Assembly: GCA_949130495.1 (NCBI GenBank)
Contig: OX422221.1
Span: 483,326,159 to 483,390,158 of the forward strand
Origin: Sambucus nigra
Taxonomy: Eukaryota > Streptophyta > Magnoliopsida > Dipsacales > Adoxaceae
DNA: 64,000 nucleotides
Direction: 5' to 3'
Both the position numbers and the translations under genes were made by a program. Positions 1 through 10,700 of the stretch are shown here, piece by piece. Numbering within the stretch: position 1 is the first letter of the stretch; each line of letters opens with the position of its first letter. The notes below the pieces were generated by a model that did not search any database, was not told the DNA's origin, and saw only the letters and a list, made by a program, of their open reading frames with translations.

Positions 1-540
1 GCGGTGCCATCGGTGAGGCCCCCTATGTTCATGAGGAGCATGAAAGATGTGTTTGATGATGCCCAAGTGGATGCGATGATGGGACATCCATACTCACTTT
101 ATACCGACATAGCGATTATGTACGACTATCTGGAATTCGTCACGAGTTAGCTGATGCCCCTAGAATTTATGATGTGATGCCTCTCCCTACAGCAGGCTCA
201 AGTCGACAGGTGGGGTATTCTCATAGCGCAGGCGGTCCGGCTACATCAATGGCTGCGGCGATGACTTTAGGGTCTTCTTTCGTGCGGCTGCATTCCTGTA
301 GTTACAACCTTTGACGAGAAGATAGGGGATTTGTGCATCTGCAGCATCGCCCTCATGCGATGGACCCAGAGGATTTAGGTCTAACGGAGGAGGTCCTTCG
401 GCCTGCGGTACGCCTTTTTTCTATTTCCTTGATTTCTTTCTCTTTCTTCATTCTCAACTGATTTGATATCTTCTATTCTTCCTTGCAACATATCAGCGTT
501 TTGACGACTCGGTTAAAGGACATCAGGGACTGGATATCCC
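1..540 (+). pseudogene. Broken coding fragment with a probable intron, family unknown
   Basis: An open frame runs from the first base to a stop near 150 (ends ...YLEFVTS). A neighbouring frame continues from about 139 to 310 (RHELADAPRIYDVMPLP...), which suggests one protein broken by a frameshift. A GT...AG interval at about 408-496, pyrimidine-rich before ATATCAG, looks like an intron between a segment with LTEEVLRPA and one with LKDIRDWISLVTAHIHEV. I do not recognise the family. It could be the 3' part of a transposon-associated plant protein on the + strand, like the ORF at 1302-2599. The fragment begins outside the window. Confidence 0.3.
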
Positions 541-1023
541 TGGTGACTGCTCATATTCATGAGGTGCTTCTGGTTCCTTCTTGCTTGGTTCCATTTTCCT
601 TGTTTGGGTAAGGATCGATCTTTGGTTGTGGGGGCACGTCGTCTCGCCATTAGGGGAAGAGGGAGCGCTGTAGGGATGGGGAATCTTAGAGAGAGAGAAG
701 ATAAGGAAGAAAAAGAGAGAGAAGAGAGAGATTGGGTTCAGGTTGAGTCATTTTTCCTACTTTTACTGCAAAATGTTAATGTAATACAACAAAATATATG
801 CAAATGAGGAATGGATTTTTTGTTAATTTTCTAGTTTAGTGATTAATGCACATGATCATTTTATTTTTCTACTGAGACCATAAAAAGAATCTTGAAAATT
901 GATTTTGAGAAGTATTTTAATTGGAATAAGATTAGTAAAGCATAAGTATAAAGGAAATTCATAATTCCCGTAAGATAAAAATTGTTTTTGTTGATTTTTT
1001 TGATTTTGACAAAAGAGGAAAAA
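541..1023. other. Non-coding stretch with purine-rich simple sequence
   Basis: A GA-rich tract lies at about 684-737 and AT-rich sequence follows to 1020. No coding frame is convincing; the short frame across the GA tract is low complexity. The 3' LTR of the minus-strand Tat element would be expected near or left of here, but I could not place its edge. Confidence 0.4.
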
Positions 1024-1213
1024 GGGAAATTTCCCAAAGTAAGGGGTTGCCGATCGGCATGACCCCTGTCCTTCCTATCGGCATGTAAGTCCTATCCAAT
1101 CAATCCAAGGCTTTGATTGCACTTTCTTTAATTGCTTGGTACTTGGTGGGTCAAGTTTTACTCCGAGTTTTGGAGGGTTCCTTGTCTTGCCTTGAGAGTT
1201 TCCAAGTATAAAG
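1024..1213 (+). promoter_or_regulatory. Promoter of the antisense ORF: palindromic boxes plus TATA box
   Basis: A TATA box (TATAAAG, 1207-1213) lies 89 bases before the ATG at 1302. Upstream are two perfect 12-bp palindromes: GGGAAATTTCCC (1024-1035) and TGCCGATCGGCA (1048-1059). A degenerate box, CCTATCGGCATG, starts at 1075. The TGCC-N4-GGCA box type recurs in the 5' LTR promoter of the same element (22235-22299), on the other strand. The promoter role is inferred from spacing and from the repeated box type. Confidence 0.5.
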
Positions 1214-1301
1214 GGGGGTGTGGATGGGGATTTCCTCCTCACACTTTCACTTTATTTCTTTTCCACGTTCTTACTTGCTTACTATCTCTTAGTCTTGCAA
1301 T

Positions 1302-2599
1302 ATGGCTCTCCCTGGTAGCATTGAGTTTTCTCACTACCTCGAAGCCTTGGAAGCAATGTGTTCTTACAATGTTGATTACGATGCCTTTCTCACGCGGAGA
1401 GTCTCTTTGTGGCACAACCGGCCCATTGAGTGGAACATGTTGATGGAGGCTGTCGAGTTTTGGTATCTCGAGGATCATGTCTTTCGCTTCGGGTTGGATG
1501 AGATTTGTCCTACCTACGAGGAATTTTCTTCCATGCTAAGTATAAATCCCAGTGTTTCTGCGGCTTTGCTTGAGTTTTTCCATTCTCCTAAGGAATTTTT
1601 GGCTGTGATTCTTCATATTTGTCCTTCGACGGACAGGCCCTTGGTTATCGGGGAATGATTTCCCTCCCGGTGGTGTTGTAGTCTTTGCATTCGTAGGACG
1701 TGAATGATGCCGGATATGCCGGGCCGTCATCCTAAGCATTGTTTCGAAAGGTTTGTTGGTGACCGGGGAGAAAATGGTGGACCCCCAACTGGATGCTATT
1801 GTTTCTTGGATGCCATACCATCGAAAACCTGCAGCGGTGATACTGGCGGAGACCTTAATTGTCCTGGATGCCTGGCGAGAGGGTCGTTCTAACTTTCTGA
1901 GGGGTAGCCCTGTAATGTTGTTTATGTGGCTGTCAAAGAGGTTTCGTATAGTGGTCCCACCTGAGTATCCTTTGTCGGTGGTTCCAAACTTCTTCTCGTG
2001 CTATTTCATTAGCTTGGTACTAGACATTGAGAGTTGGGGGAATTTCTTTGTAGAGCACGGGGCTCGAGGCCTACACTAGTTCGTGCCTTTGTGGGGGGAG
2101 CTACTGCCCATTCTGGAGCTTGGAGAGTACTAGTACCTTAGCCTGGTTGGGCTTAGGCAGACCTCTTTCTACTTTCCCTGGTGGCTTCTGTGCCAATATG
2201 ATTGGGAGAAAATTGTGCCACCGCAAACACCAAACTTCTCTCATGTGGAGGATCTGACAGAACGTATGCGCATGGTGCTTGTTTCCTTGTGGGGAAATAA
2301 TCATCTGTCGACCCGTCCTTCTCAGTCTACTGGGTCGGTCTGGCATGTCTATGGGGACTTTATGAAGTGGTTGTGGAAGAAGGTAGTGGCCATGATGATT
2401 GTTGTGGAGACGGGTCAAAGGTGGTTTGCCATATCTGACACTATGGAGGGAGGCATTGTGGTCTACCCCAAGCTGGTTTAGGCTTATCGATCCATGGAGT
2501 GTCTGCGATACTCCATTCATGCAGGGGAGGCTTGGGGAGTCCAGGGTGCAGGTGATGATGGTTATGGTTCCTCTGGAAGATGTGGGTAGGGTTTTGTGA
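1302..2599 (+). pseudogene. Antisense extra ORF of E1, DUF7745-like transposon-associated protein, broken
   Basis: The first segment (1302-1658) reads MALPGSIEFSHYLEALEAM at its start, then RPIEWNMLMEAVEFW and FGLDEICPTYEEFSSML. This pattern fits the uncharacterised plant family I know as DUF7745 (plant-mobile-domain-like). After a stop at 1656 the similarity resumes in another frame at 1753-2079 (VILAETLIVLDAWREGR), then again at 2130-2481 (LRQTSFYFPWWLLCQYDW). At least two frameshifts or stops therefore break it. It lies on the opposite strand to, and just 3' of, the E1 integrase, where Tat-lineage retrotransposons often carry antisense extra ORFs. Function of the family is unknown. The assignment rests on motif memory, not a search. 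Confidence 0.5.
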
Positions 2600-3075
2600 A
2601 GCTTTTTGCAATAGGTGTTGTTTTGTGGGAATAATTGGGGTGATTTTCAGGAGCAGTGGGGCTTGTTATTATCTGGGTTATTTTTGGCCAGGAAAGTCAT
2701 TTGAGTCTTTACACCGATGTAATAATGTGGAAATTTTAGATAATTAAATAAATATGTTTTTAGTCATTTAGCTGTGCCTTTTGATGACTTTTTGTATTTT
2801 TAATTATCTATGCCAATTGCTAAGGCATACATAATCATTTTGTTCATGTTTATGTTAACATGGACGGTCATTTTTGGGGATAAGAAAAGAATAGAATTTT
2901 GTGAAAAAGAAGGGGGTCGGGCTTATACGAAACAAATGAGATGCCTACGTACCTCTGAGGGTTTTGAAAGATTTTGAAATTTATTTTTGAAAATATTTTT
3001 AGAGGATTAGGCCCATGTAGTTCTGGGTAGGGGGAAATGAAGAGTTTTTTTATTTTATTTTTTTTAGAATAAAAA
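2600..3075. other. Convergent 3' region between antisense ORF and E1 integrase
   Basis: The antisense ORF (+) and gag-pol (-) run toward each other here. The + strand has AT-rich sequence with an AATAAATA signal (about 2746-2753) that could end the antisense transcript. Nothing coding is seen. Confidence 0.4.
2938..3032 (-). promoter_or_regulatory. Conserved Tat-type motif GTACGTAGGCATCTC after the integrase
   Basis: On the minus strand the sequence reads GAACTACATGGGCC, then about 45 bases, then GAGGTACGTAGGCATCTC. A close counterpart is in the E1 5' LTR at about 21633-21678 (GAACTACATGGAC ... GGCTACGTAGGTGTCTC). Similar strings recur in plant Tat elements as I remember them. The role is not known to me; it could be a 3'-end or RNA-structure signal. 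Confidence 0.4.
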
Positions 3076-4185
3076 GGAGATGAGAAGAGTCGTAGCGCGC
3101 TGAGATTTCGGAGTAGGGGTAGAATTTCTTAAGATGGTCTAGGTTGACTGGACGAGCCATTTCTTCTCCGTCGAGGTCAATGAGCACAGCGGCGCCACCC
3201 AACAGGATTTTCTTCATAAAGTAGGGGCCGCTCGAATTAGGCTTGAATTTCCCTCTCGGGTCCTAAATGGGCTCTACTATTTCTTTGAGGGATAAGTCCC
3301 CTTCCAGACACCGCGGTCGGCGGTCCTTGACTTTCTTATTGAATGATCGTGCTATATGGCAATAGTAACCTTGTATGTGATATAGATATTTCAATATTTT
3401 TTTATTTAAGAGGTTCAGCTCGTCAAGACGACTTTGGTACCAGTCTTTTTCGCTAACCTTGCTTTCAAGCATAAAGCGCAACGAGGGTATTTCTATCTCC
3501 ATGGGTAGGCCTGCTTCCATGTCGTAGACTAGAGAGTAGGGGTAGCCCCAGTATAGGTTCAAAATGAAGTGCGGTATCCCTAGAGGGCATAAGGAATCCC
3601 GTCAGCCCAATATCGAAAACTCCCGATCATCTTGCTGATAATGGCCTTGAGAATTTTATTGGCTACTTCAACCACTCCATTGGTTTGAGGTCGATATGAA
3701 GAGGATTTATGTCTCTTAATTCCATACTCATCGTCCACTTTCGTAACCTCTGCCTCAAAATGTAACCCATTATCTGATACCAGGTCATGTGGTACCCCAT
3801 ATCGGCAGATAATGTTTATGTTGATGAATTTGTCCAGTTTTTTTGCAATCAAAATTGTGTATGAGTCGTCTTCAACTAATTTAGTGAAGTAGTCAATAGA
3901 AACTAGGATGAAATCATGCCCATTGGATTCCTTTGGTGTAACTTTCCCTATGATGTCGATGCCCCATGTGGAAAACGGCCAGGGAGAAGTAATGTTGTAT
4001 AGTTTTTACGGAGGCAGATGCTGTAAGTTGGAGAACTGTTGGTATTTGAGACATCTTCGTACGTAGGCTCTGCAGTCCAGTACCATGTTAGTCCAGTATT
4101 ATCCCTATAAGATGATCTTTTTAGTAGGCATATGGTCGTTCATGTGGGGTCTGCATTCCCCGTTGGGGATTTTCTACATCATTTC
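3076..4185 (-). pseudogene. E1 integrase (Tat/Ogre type), broken
   Basis: Reading down the minus strand: an HHCC zinc-binding region (HMNDHMPTKKIIL ... CRAYVRRCLKYQQ, about 4070-4150); the catalytic core start (WGIDIIGKVTPKESNGHDF, VSIDYFTKLVE, about 3880-3990); a core segment at 3580-3852 with CRYGVPHDLVSDNG and a YRPQTNGVVEVANK stretch holding the glutamate; and a C-terminal part ending FKPNSSGPYFMKKILLGGA and MARPVNLDHLKKFYP near 3100-3230. The motifs are those of Tat-lineage integrases. Several stops and frame changes split it, so it cannot be functional as it stands. Confidence 0.8.
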
Positions 4186-4313
4186 GTCAATTCAGCCCCT
4201 GCGATTCAGTGCAAATGGGTTTCATCGAAGTTTCTCTTAAACAGTGCTTTATCACATAGAATGTACTGGGCATCCAGTATGCTGAGAGTTGCTCGATCTT
4301 TCTTGTAGGATCC

Positions 4314-4960
4314 TTAGGGATACCTACCGTGTTTGAGGAGGCGCCAAATATCATAGTACCAGCAGTCAACTATTTCGAATTCTTCCTTCGTGCAAAGCTC
4401 AATGTGGTAGTAATGGGTTGGTTTATTGTATTTTTGGACAAAGACGGGAGCCATGGTTATTCTTTCGGGCATGTCAATCATAGATGCTAAGGTGGCAAGG
4501 GCATCATCTAGGTTGTTCTTTGCTCGTGGGAGGTAGTGGAAGGTGATTTCTTGAAATTTGGAAGCCATTTATTCAAGGTGGGCATAGAAGGGTAAGAGTT
4601 TCTCATCCGTGACTTTCAATTTCATGAGTACTAGACCGATGATGAGCGTTGAATCCCCATAGACATCGAGGTATCAAATTATTTTCTTAAGGCAAACTTT
4701 GAGGCCTAACGTGCATGCCTCATATTCAGTCACATTGTTAGTGCAGTGGAAATAAAATTTGATAGTAATATGAGTGTGGGAGTCATCAGGGGAAATTAGG
4801 AGAATCCTAATGCCATATCCTTTTTTGTTGGCAACATCGTTAAAGAACATTTTCCATCGAATATCTTCGTGGGAGGCGCAAAGGATATTCTTGTCTGGGA
4901 ATTTATAAATCCAAACATCAACATCTTCCATAGGGTAGTCAATAAGGTAACCAGATGTAT
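4314..4960 (-). pseudogene. E1 second RNase H (archaeal-type) and C-terminal linker
   Basis: The segment at 4674-4931 reads WKMFFNDVANKKGYGIRI and NNVTEYEACTLGLK, the pattern of the extra archaeal-type RNase H that marks the Tat lineage. It continues in another frame at about 4570-4672 (VYGDSTLIIGL) and at 4314-4568 (FHYLPRAKNNLDDALATLASM), the usual C-terminal DALATLA motif. Linker sequence to integrase follows at 4186-4313. Stops and frameshifts are present. Confidence 0.75.
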
Positions 4961-5030
4961 CTTCCTTTCATGTCTTTCTATGTGACCTAGGTGATATCAA
5001 ACTCGACTAGAAGCATCAAACAATGTCCAT

Positions 5031-5400
5031 TCAGCTAGATAGGGCGGGCTTCTCAAGTAGGTATTTTATGGGATCCACCTGAGATATGAGTCTGATAAGG
5101 AAGGCGAGCATGTAGTGTCGTAACTTTTCGGTAACCCAGACAAGAGCGACACCTTCCTTCTCCAAGGAGGTGTAGTTAAATTCATAACCGACCAATATTC
5201 TACTGGCATAGTATATGGCTTTCTCCTTACAGGTTTCCTCAAGGTATTGGTCTAGAAAATCCCCGACTGCAGTATCGGTCATGGTTATGTATAGGAGTAA
5301 GGGAAGACCAGGTTGCGGTGGCATAAGCATTAAAGGTCGGGTTAGGCATTTATTAATTCGTTTGAATTCTTCTTGGCAAGCTTCATTCCAGACCTTAGTT
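5031..5400 (-). pseudogene. E1 retroviral-type RNase H, broken
   Basis: It reads PPQPGLPLLLYITMTDTAVG then KEKAIYYASRILVGYEFNYT and LVWVTEKLRHYML, the standard Ty3/gypsy RNase H that follows RT. Together with the second RNase H at 4.3-4.96 kb it gives the dual RNase H layout of Tat elements. Confidence 0.75.
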
Positions 5401-5768
5401 TAATCCTTTCGCAGGAGTTTGAAGATGGGTTCATATATGGAAGTCAATTGGCTGATGAATTGACTGATGTACTGTAATTTCCAAAGGAATCCTCGAACTT
5501 ATTTATCTGTTCGGGGAGGTGGTATCTCAAATATGGATTTCAACTTTACAGGGTCTACTTCTATACCCTTCTCACTAACCATGAATCCCAAGAGTTTCCC
5601 CTTGGTAATGCCAAAGACACGTTTCTGTGGGTTAAGCCGCATTTGATAATTTCACAGTCATTCAAAGAATATTTGGAGAGTGGTAACATGACCTTCTCAA
5701 GTCCATGACATGATAATCATGTCATCTACATAGACCTCAACTTCCTTATGTATCAGATCATACAAAAA
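5401..5768 (-). pseudogene. E1 reverse transcriptase, C-terminal half only
   Basis: The minus strand reads HKEVEVYVDDMIIMSWT (catalytic YVDD), then MRLNPQKRVFGITKGKLLGFMVSEKGIE split by stops, then thumb-like sequence. The N-terminal half (palm motifs before YVDD) is absent: immediately upstream, at about 5768, the sequence enters the E2 LTR. On the far side of E2 (16567) E1 resumes at the end of protease, so about half of RT and the pro-RT linker were lost. Confidence 0.8.
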
Positions 5769-8704
5769 CGGTTGGTTCATTCTTAGCATCACTGTCGCAG
5801 AATAAATATTTCCAATTTAAACACCCTAAATAATTAAGCTAAATGTCAAAACAATTTAAAGTCTTATTCCGTTTATTAAATTCCAACGTGAAAACCTTTT
5901 TTAATGAATAGCAGTTTAAGAATCACATAAATGCTAAGAAGGAAATAAACCCCAAAATAATTAAACCAACTAGATTCACCAAACCAAGTCAAATAACCAT
6001 AAGTGAATTCATCATGACAAGAATTAAATCCCAATGAGTACTGAATACTGAAAATATAAATAAATACAAAATCTTTAATAAGTCTAAACTGAAGTAGGAA
6101 ATCGGGCGACACTGGCTATGAAGTACTAAATCAAGTGCTGAATCAAGGAAGAGGTCGTCTAGAGCAAAGGCATGCAACTCCCACATAAGCTGTAGCACAT
6201 CCAATCCCAAGACCCTATGCCTAACGCCCCTGTGGCTGGGCACCTGTAATACATGCATATATATATGAGAGAGAAAAATGATAGGAAACGGGTCAGAGCC
6301 CAAGTGTAAAACAATTTTGAAAATAGTGTAGCAAGTATTTAAAATGCTTACCTGCTAATATAACAACCATGTTAGTATGCAACACTCTCTTGATAATTGT
6401 CACCTCTCATCTAGTGTGCATGCCTACTGTACTACTAAATGCCTCATAAGTCTATCTAACTTATCTCCCAATGATTTTATTTCGATAAGTCGCAAGGCTA
6501 TGATATTAGTTTAAATATTAGTCTCTTAACGATTACTTACGTCTACTATGTATTTTTCAATACTGTAGTAACGTTCCCGAACACTTACTGTATTTATGGA
6601 GCATTTACATAATACTTATCTACTTACACGCACAGTAGAAGAATTCCATATATTCATATATACATTAATCACTCATATAATATAAATATTATCGGCACCC
6701 CGCATGAAATATATGGTGCTGGCATACTCTGCTATCAAGTCCCCGAATGTCTCGTACTAAGGAAAATACTAGTTCGGAATCAATCTCAAACTGTATTAAC
6801 ACAATACACACAAAATGGAGGCGAAGCATAGTTCCAAGTCACTAAGAGGTCAGCACATACCCCTCACGTCTCTTAGGACCATCTGACTATCATTCTCAGA
6901 TAGCCAGTAGCAAGGAATCCTATGTTCTAGGGTATAAGTCAATATCCCCTATAAATGTCCTATCGAGATAAGACTGTCCCGGCGCGGCAACCTCCGTGAT
7001 AGCAAGTAGGGCGGGTATGATTATACACAAATATAACATTGATACATTCACATGCACTCAGTCATATATAAATATTCTCATTATCCAATTAGGTCTGCCC
7101 ACGACTCAAAATAATATTTTAACCGTACATAGTACAATTTTACCCAATTTTTATGCATAAAGAAGTCATCTCATTTTATTCTCAATTTTAATCATTTCTC
7201 AATTACTTCTCGTCCCTCAAAGTATTCACTCTTCCTAAAGGTCAATTATGTCGGTACACTCTCTCTACCATACTGGTCTAAGTAATTTATAAACCTCTGA
7301 ATTCCATAGCTAGCGTGTGAATGATTTTCCAATATGTATCAAACCCCCCGCCAACCAACGGTTTCATCTTATATAAAATTACACTCAACTAAAATCTACT
7401 CAGACCCTACTCGTTCTCTTCGTGACCCATTATGCTCTTTAAATAATATTCAAGGGTTCCTACTCATTTTATCCTAATTAAACAAAAAGAGGAAAAATAT
7501 GCAATTTCTAGGAGGGGTCGATCGATCAATGGAAGAGGCCGATCGATCAATCAGTAGATCAATCGACATTCTTGAGTCGATTGATCGATCAAGCAGTTCT
7601 TGCCCAGAATCTGCCAATCCAACCTACGGGTTTCATCCAAGAAATTTCTCCAAAACACCATTAATGATTACGAAACTCCAAAACAAGTATACCACTGATT
7701 ACATGCACCTATCTACATGATTTTCTACGTAAAGCATGGGTAAATTCATCAAAGATATCGGATTAAAGGGCTAATTCATCATAATGATCAAGAACCCTAG
7801 GTTGTATTAAATTTCCAGATTCTCATTCTTCTTCCAGATTTCTTCCTATTAAACTATTACAAATTTGTTGGTAATCCTCTACATATGATAAAGTGTCCAG
7901 ATTTCATGATTTACTACAAAAACATGCGATTTAAGTCTTCTAATTTACATGATTCTTTCATAATAACATGTATGCTTAATCCTAATCTAACATGGATGAA
8001 TATTAACTAGGAATTTTCAAGATAGATACTTGCCTTAAGATAGTAGGTCTGATTCCACGAGTTTTACGGGTATAGGCTTGATTCCCTCGCTCCGATCTAC
8101 GTTTAGGTGGTGGTGGTGGTGCAATTGGGTTGGTTCTTGGCCTCGGATTCTTGGGAAGATTTTCCTTCCTTCCTCTCACTACCATTCTAAAATTTTAGAA
8201 TGTTAAACCTAGAAGACTCTTTTAATATCTGATATTAATGTTCCAATTTTCGTTATTTAATTGAGGCTTAATTTGGAAATGACTAAATTACCCTTTCAGG
8301 GTGCCGGTTAGGCCTAAAAACGTCCCGAGACCCAAATTAAACCCCTGATACATTATTTGACTATGTCGACCCTTCCAGACACGTTGGTGAACTCGAAATG
8401 ACCATACGAGCGACTTATATTTTATTAACTTTTTATAATAATAATTTAGTCCCAACACGACACAGGCACGTCCCGACTTAATTTCCATAATTGTCATATT
8501 ATTCACTCATGACAATTTTAATAAATTCAATTCTACATATTACTTTACTCATTAAGTAATATTCAATAAATTTTCAATAATTACTAACTCTCGTCACGCT
8601 ATTAAATATTTAAAATAAAATTCCAAATTAATATTAAATTAATAACTCAATTAAATTTAATAAATCCCCAATTTTTAAAAGCCATAAAAATATGGGGTAT
8701 TACA
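5767..8704 (-). repeat. E2 3' LTR, outer end truncated
   Basis: It aligns with 13622-16566 throughout. It ends inward with GGGGTATTACA (8704), i.e. LTR start TGTAATACCCC on the minus strand. The first 62 bases of the complete copy (13560-13621, TGTGACACCCC...) have no counterpart: at 5767 the sequence is already E1 reverse transcriptase. A TATA-like TTTTATATAAG on the minus strand lies at about 7368-7378. Confidence 0.85.
7516..7595 (-). promoter_or_regulatory. GATC/GATCGATC box island in the E2 3' LTR
   Basis: GGTCGATCGATCAA, GCCGATCGATCAATC, GATCAATCGAC and GTCGATTGATCGATCAAGC follow one another in 80 bases. GATCGATC is self-complementary. The island lies about 140 bases upstream (minus-strand sense) of the TATA-like site near 7370. 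The copy in the 5' LTR (15378-15458) is less mutated. Confidence 0.6.
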
Positions 8705-8719
8705 TACATCCCCCCTAAT
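8705..8719 (-). promoter_or_regulatory. E2 polypurine tract
   Basis: On the minus strand TTAGGGGGGATGTA directly precedes the 3' LTR start TGTAATACCCC. It is the expected plus-strand primer site. Confidence 0.75.
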
Positions 8720-9185
8720 AACGAAATTTCATACCGAAATTCAGAAAATAAGGCATACGTTGTAAAAATAGATCTCGATATTTTTCGCGTATATCTGCCT
8801 CGCGCTCCCAAGTGGATTCCTCCACATTATGATGTTCCCACTGAACCCGTACAAGTGGAACTACCTTCGACCTCAATTTTCTCTCGTTATGGTCTAGGAT
8901 AGCCACTGGTCTCTCCTCATAAGAACTATCGGGCTGTAAGTCAATCTCCTCTATCACAATGTGGGTGTGGGCCATATCATCCCGGAGATATCGTCTCAAC
9001 GACGAGATGTGGAATACATCGTGAATGCGATGTAAGTGCTCTGGAAACCCCAATTTGTATGCCACCGGCCCTATCATCTCGATAATGGGAAATGGTTCTA
9101 CGTACCTCGAAGCAATTTTCCTTTTCTTCCCGAATTTCATTACTCCTTTCATAGGAGACACACACAGTAGTACGTGGTCCCCCAC
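8715..9185 (-). pseudogene. E2 integrase C-terminus and chromodomain
   Basis: An open 156-residue stretch. It starts MGDHVLLCVSPMKGVMKFGK and ASRYVEPFPIIEMIGPVAYKL (GPY/F-like integrase tail), passes HDVFHISSLRRYL, and ends in a chromodomain: ERPVAILDHNERKLRSKVV, LVRVQWEHHNVEESTWERE. The chromodomain marks chromoviruses and is thought to guide integration to modified histones. This part is uninterrupted, but the polyprotein before it is broken at about 9186-9292. Confidence 0.85.
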
Positions 9186-9187
9186 GC

Positions 9188-10060
9188 TAAACTCTTAGAA
9201 GGACCGTTTTGCATCGGCGTAGCTTTTCTGCCAGTCCTGGGATACCCTAATGCGACTCCTGATAATCTCAATCCTAGATGAAGTCTCTTGAATCACCTCT
9301 GGTACGAGCAACTTGTTGTCCCCCACCTCTGGCCAACAAGGGGAGAACGACAATGCCTGCTATACAATGCCTCAAATGGGTCCATACCGATCGTGAACTT
9401 ATGAGAGTTATTATAAGAGAACTCCACCAGTGGAAGATACGGATCCCAACCTCCTCCAAAATCAAGGACACACATGGGTAGCATATCCTCCAACATCTGA
9501 TTAGTACGCTCTGTATGTCCATCCGTCTGTGGGTGATAAGCTGAAATCAATCTCAACTCTGTCCCCATGTCCTCCTGAAAGCTCTCCCAGATGTGCGACA
9601 GCAAAATCTTGTCTCTATCATACACGATATCCAGGGGCACCCCATGTAGCTTAACAATCTCGGCAATGAATAACTGTGCATACTGGCCCGTGGTGTAGTC
9701 TGTCCGTACTGGAAGAAAATGATCTACCTTGGTCAACCAATCCAGTATAACCCATATGGAATTGTGACCCCGCTGTGATATAGGCAACCCAGTATTGAAG
9801 TCCATGGAAATACTATCCCATTTCCACGTAGGTATCTCCAACGGCTGAAGTAACCCTGGCGATCTCTGGTGGTCCACTTTTACCATCTGACAGGTAGAAC
9901 ATTTGGACACGATCTATATAATGTCCTTCTTCATCCCACTCCACTAGTACAGCCGCCTCATATCCTGGTACATCTTATCCCCTCCGGGATGTACCATAAA
10001 TTTCGATTCGTGCGACTGTGTCATCACTACATGACATAATTCTTCTCCCTCTGTAACCAC
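9188..10060 (-). pseudogene. E2 integrase zinc-binding and catalytic core
   Basis: A zinc-binding remnant (SKFMVHPGGDKMYQDMRRLY, then SKCSTCQMVKVDHQ) precedes the core at 9293-9910: SISMDFNTGLP (first D), IVYDRDKILLSHIWES (second D), YHPQTDGHTERTNQMLED (E). The D,D,E residues are all visible in this segment. A stop lies between the zinc region and the core, and a frame change lies near 9290. Confidence 0.85.
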
Positions 10061-10118
10061 CAATATTCTATTAAACCTCAAATCCCCATCAGAACTCACT
10101 GAGTATGATTCAGCACCC

Positions 10119-10700
10119 TCAGCTAAAAGCCGTACAATCTGATCCTGATTGTATTACCCTCGTAACAATCTCAAGTGTGACTGACATAACAGATATAAAG
10201 GAACGGGCTACCACCTCCTGGTGTCCAAACTCTTTCCACTTTTCTCTCCATACTTCCTCTATGTCACCTATCGATCTATGGCTTAACCCATCAGCAACCA
10301 CGTTAGCCTCCCCCGGATGGTACTGTATCTCTAACTGGTAATCTTTCACAAACTCTATCCACCTGAACTGACGCATGTTCAACTCTCGCTGAATGAACAA
10401 GTATTGCAACGACTTGTGGTCTTTGAAGAAGTGAAACTTTACCCCCAACAAATAATATCTCCAAATCCGCAATGCAAACACGACCGCTGCTAGCTCCAGG
10501 TCGTGGGTGGGGTAACTCCTTTCTTAAGGCTTAAGCTCGAGGGAGGAAAAATATATAGCCCATTCCTCCTGCTGAAGTACTCCCCAGAGTCCCTGTAAGG
10601 AGGCGTCAGTATACACCAGTTACTCTACTCCCGGCCTGGGCAAAGAAAGAACTGGTGCCGAAATCATCTTATCTTTTAGCTTGTCAAAACCCAATTGATA
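10119..10700 (-). pseudogene. E2 RNase H, broken
   Basis: 10119-10481 reads [37 protein letters not shown] and [14 protein letters not shown], the C-terminal RNase H motifs of Ty3/gypsy pol. The N-terminal half lies at 10482-10700 in other frames with stops. Confidence 0.75.

Noticed and set aside
7516..7595. GATC-rich islands as a CRISPR array or bacterial Dam-type cluster
   Set aside because: There are no uniform repeats with unique spacers, and the context is a plant LTR.
7499..7720. Small ORF repeated at 15251-15583 with nearly the same protein (MQFLGGVDRSMEEADRSIS...)
   Set aside because: It is conserved only because it lies in both E2 LTRs. It reads through the GATCGATC island on the strand opposite to transcription.
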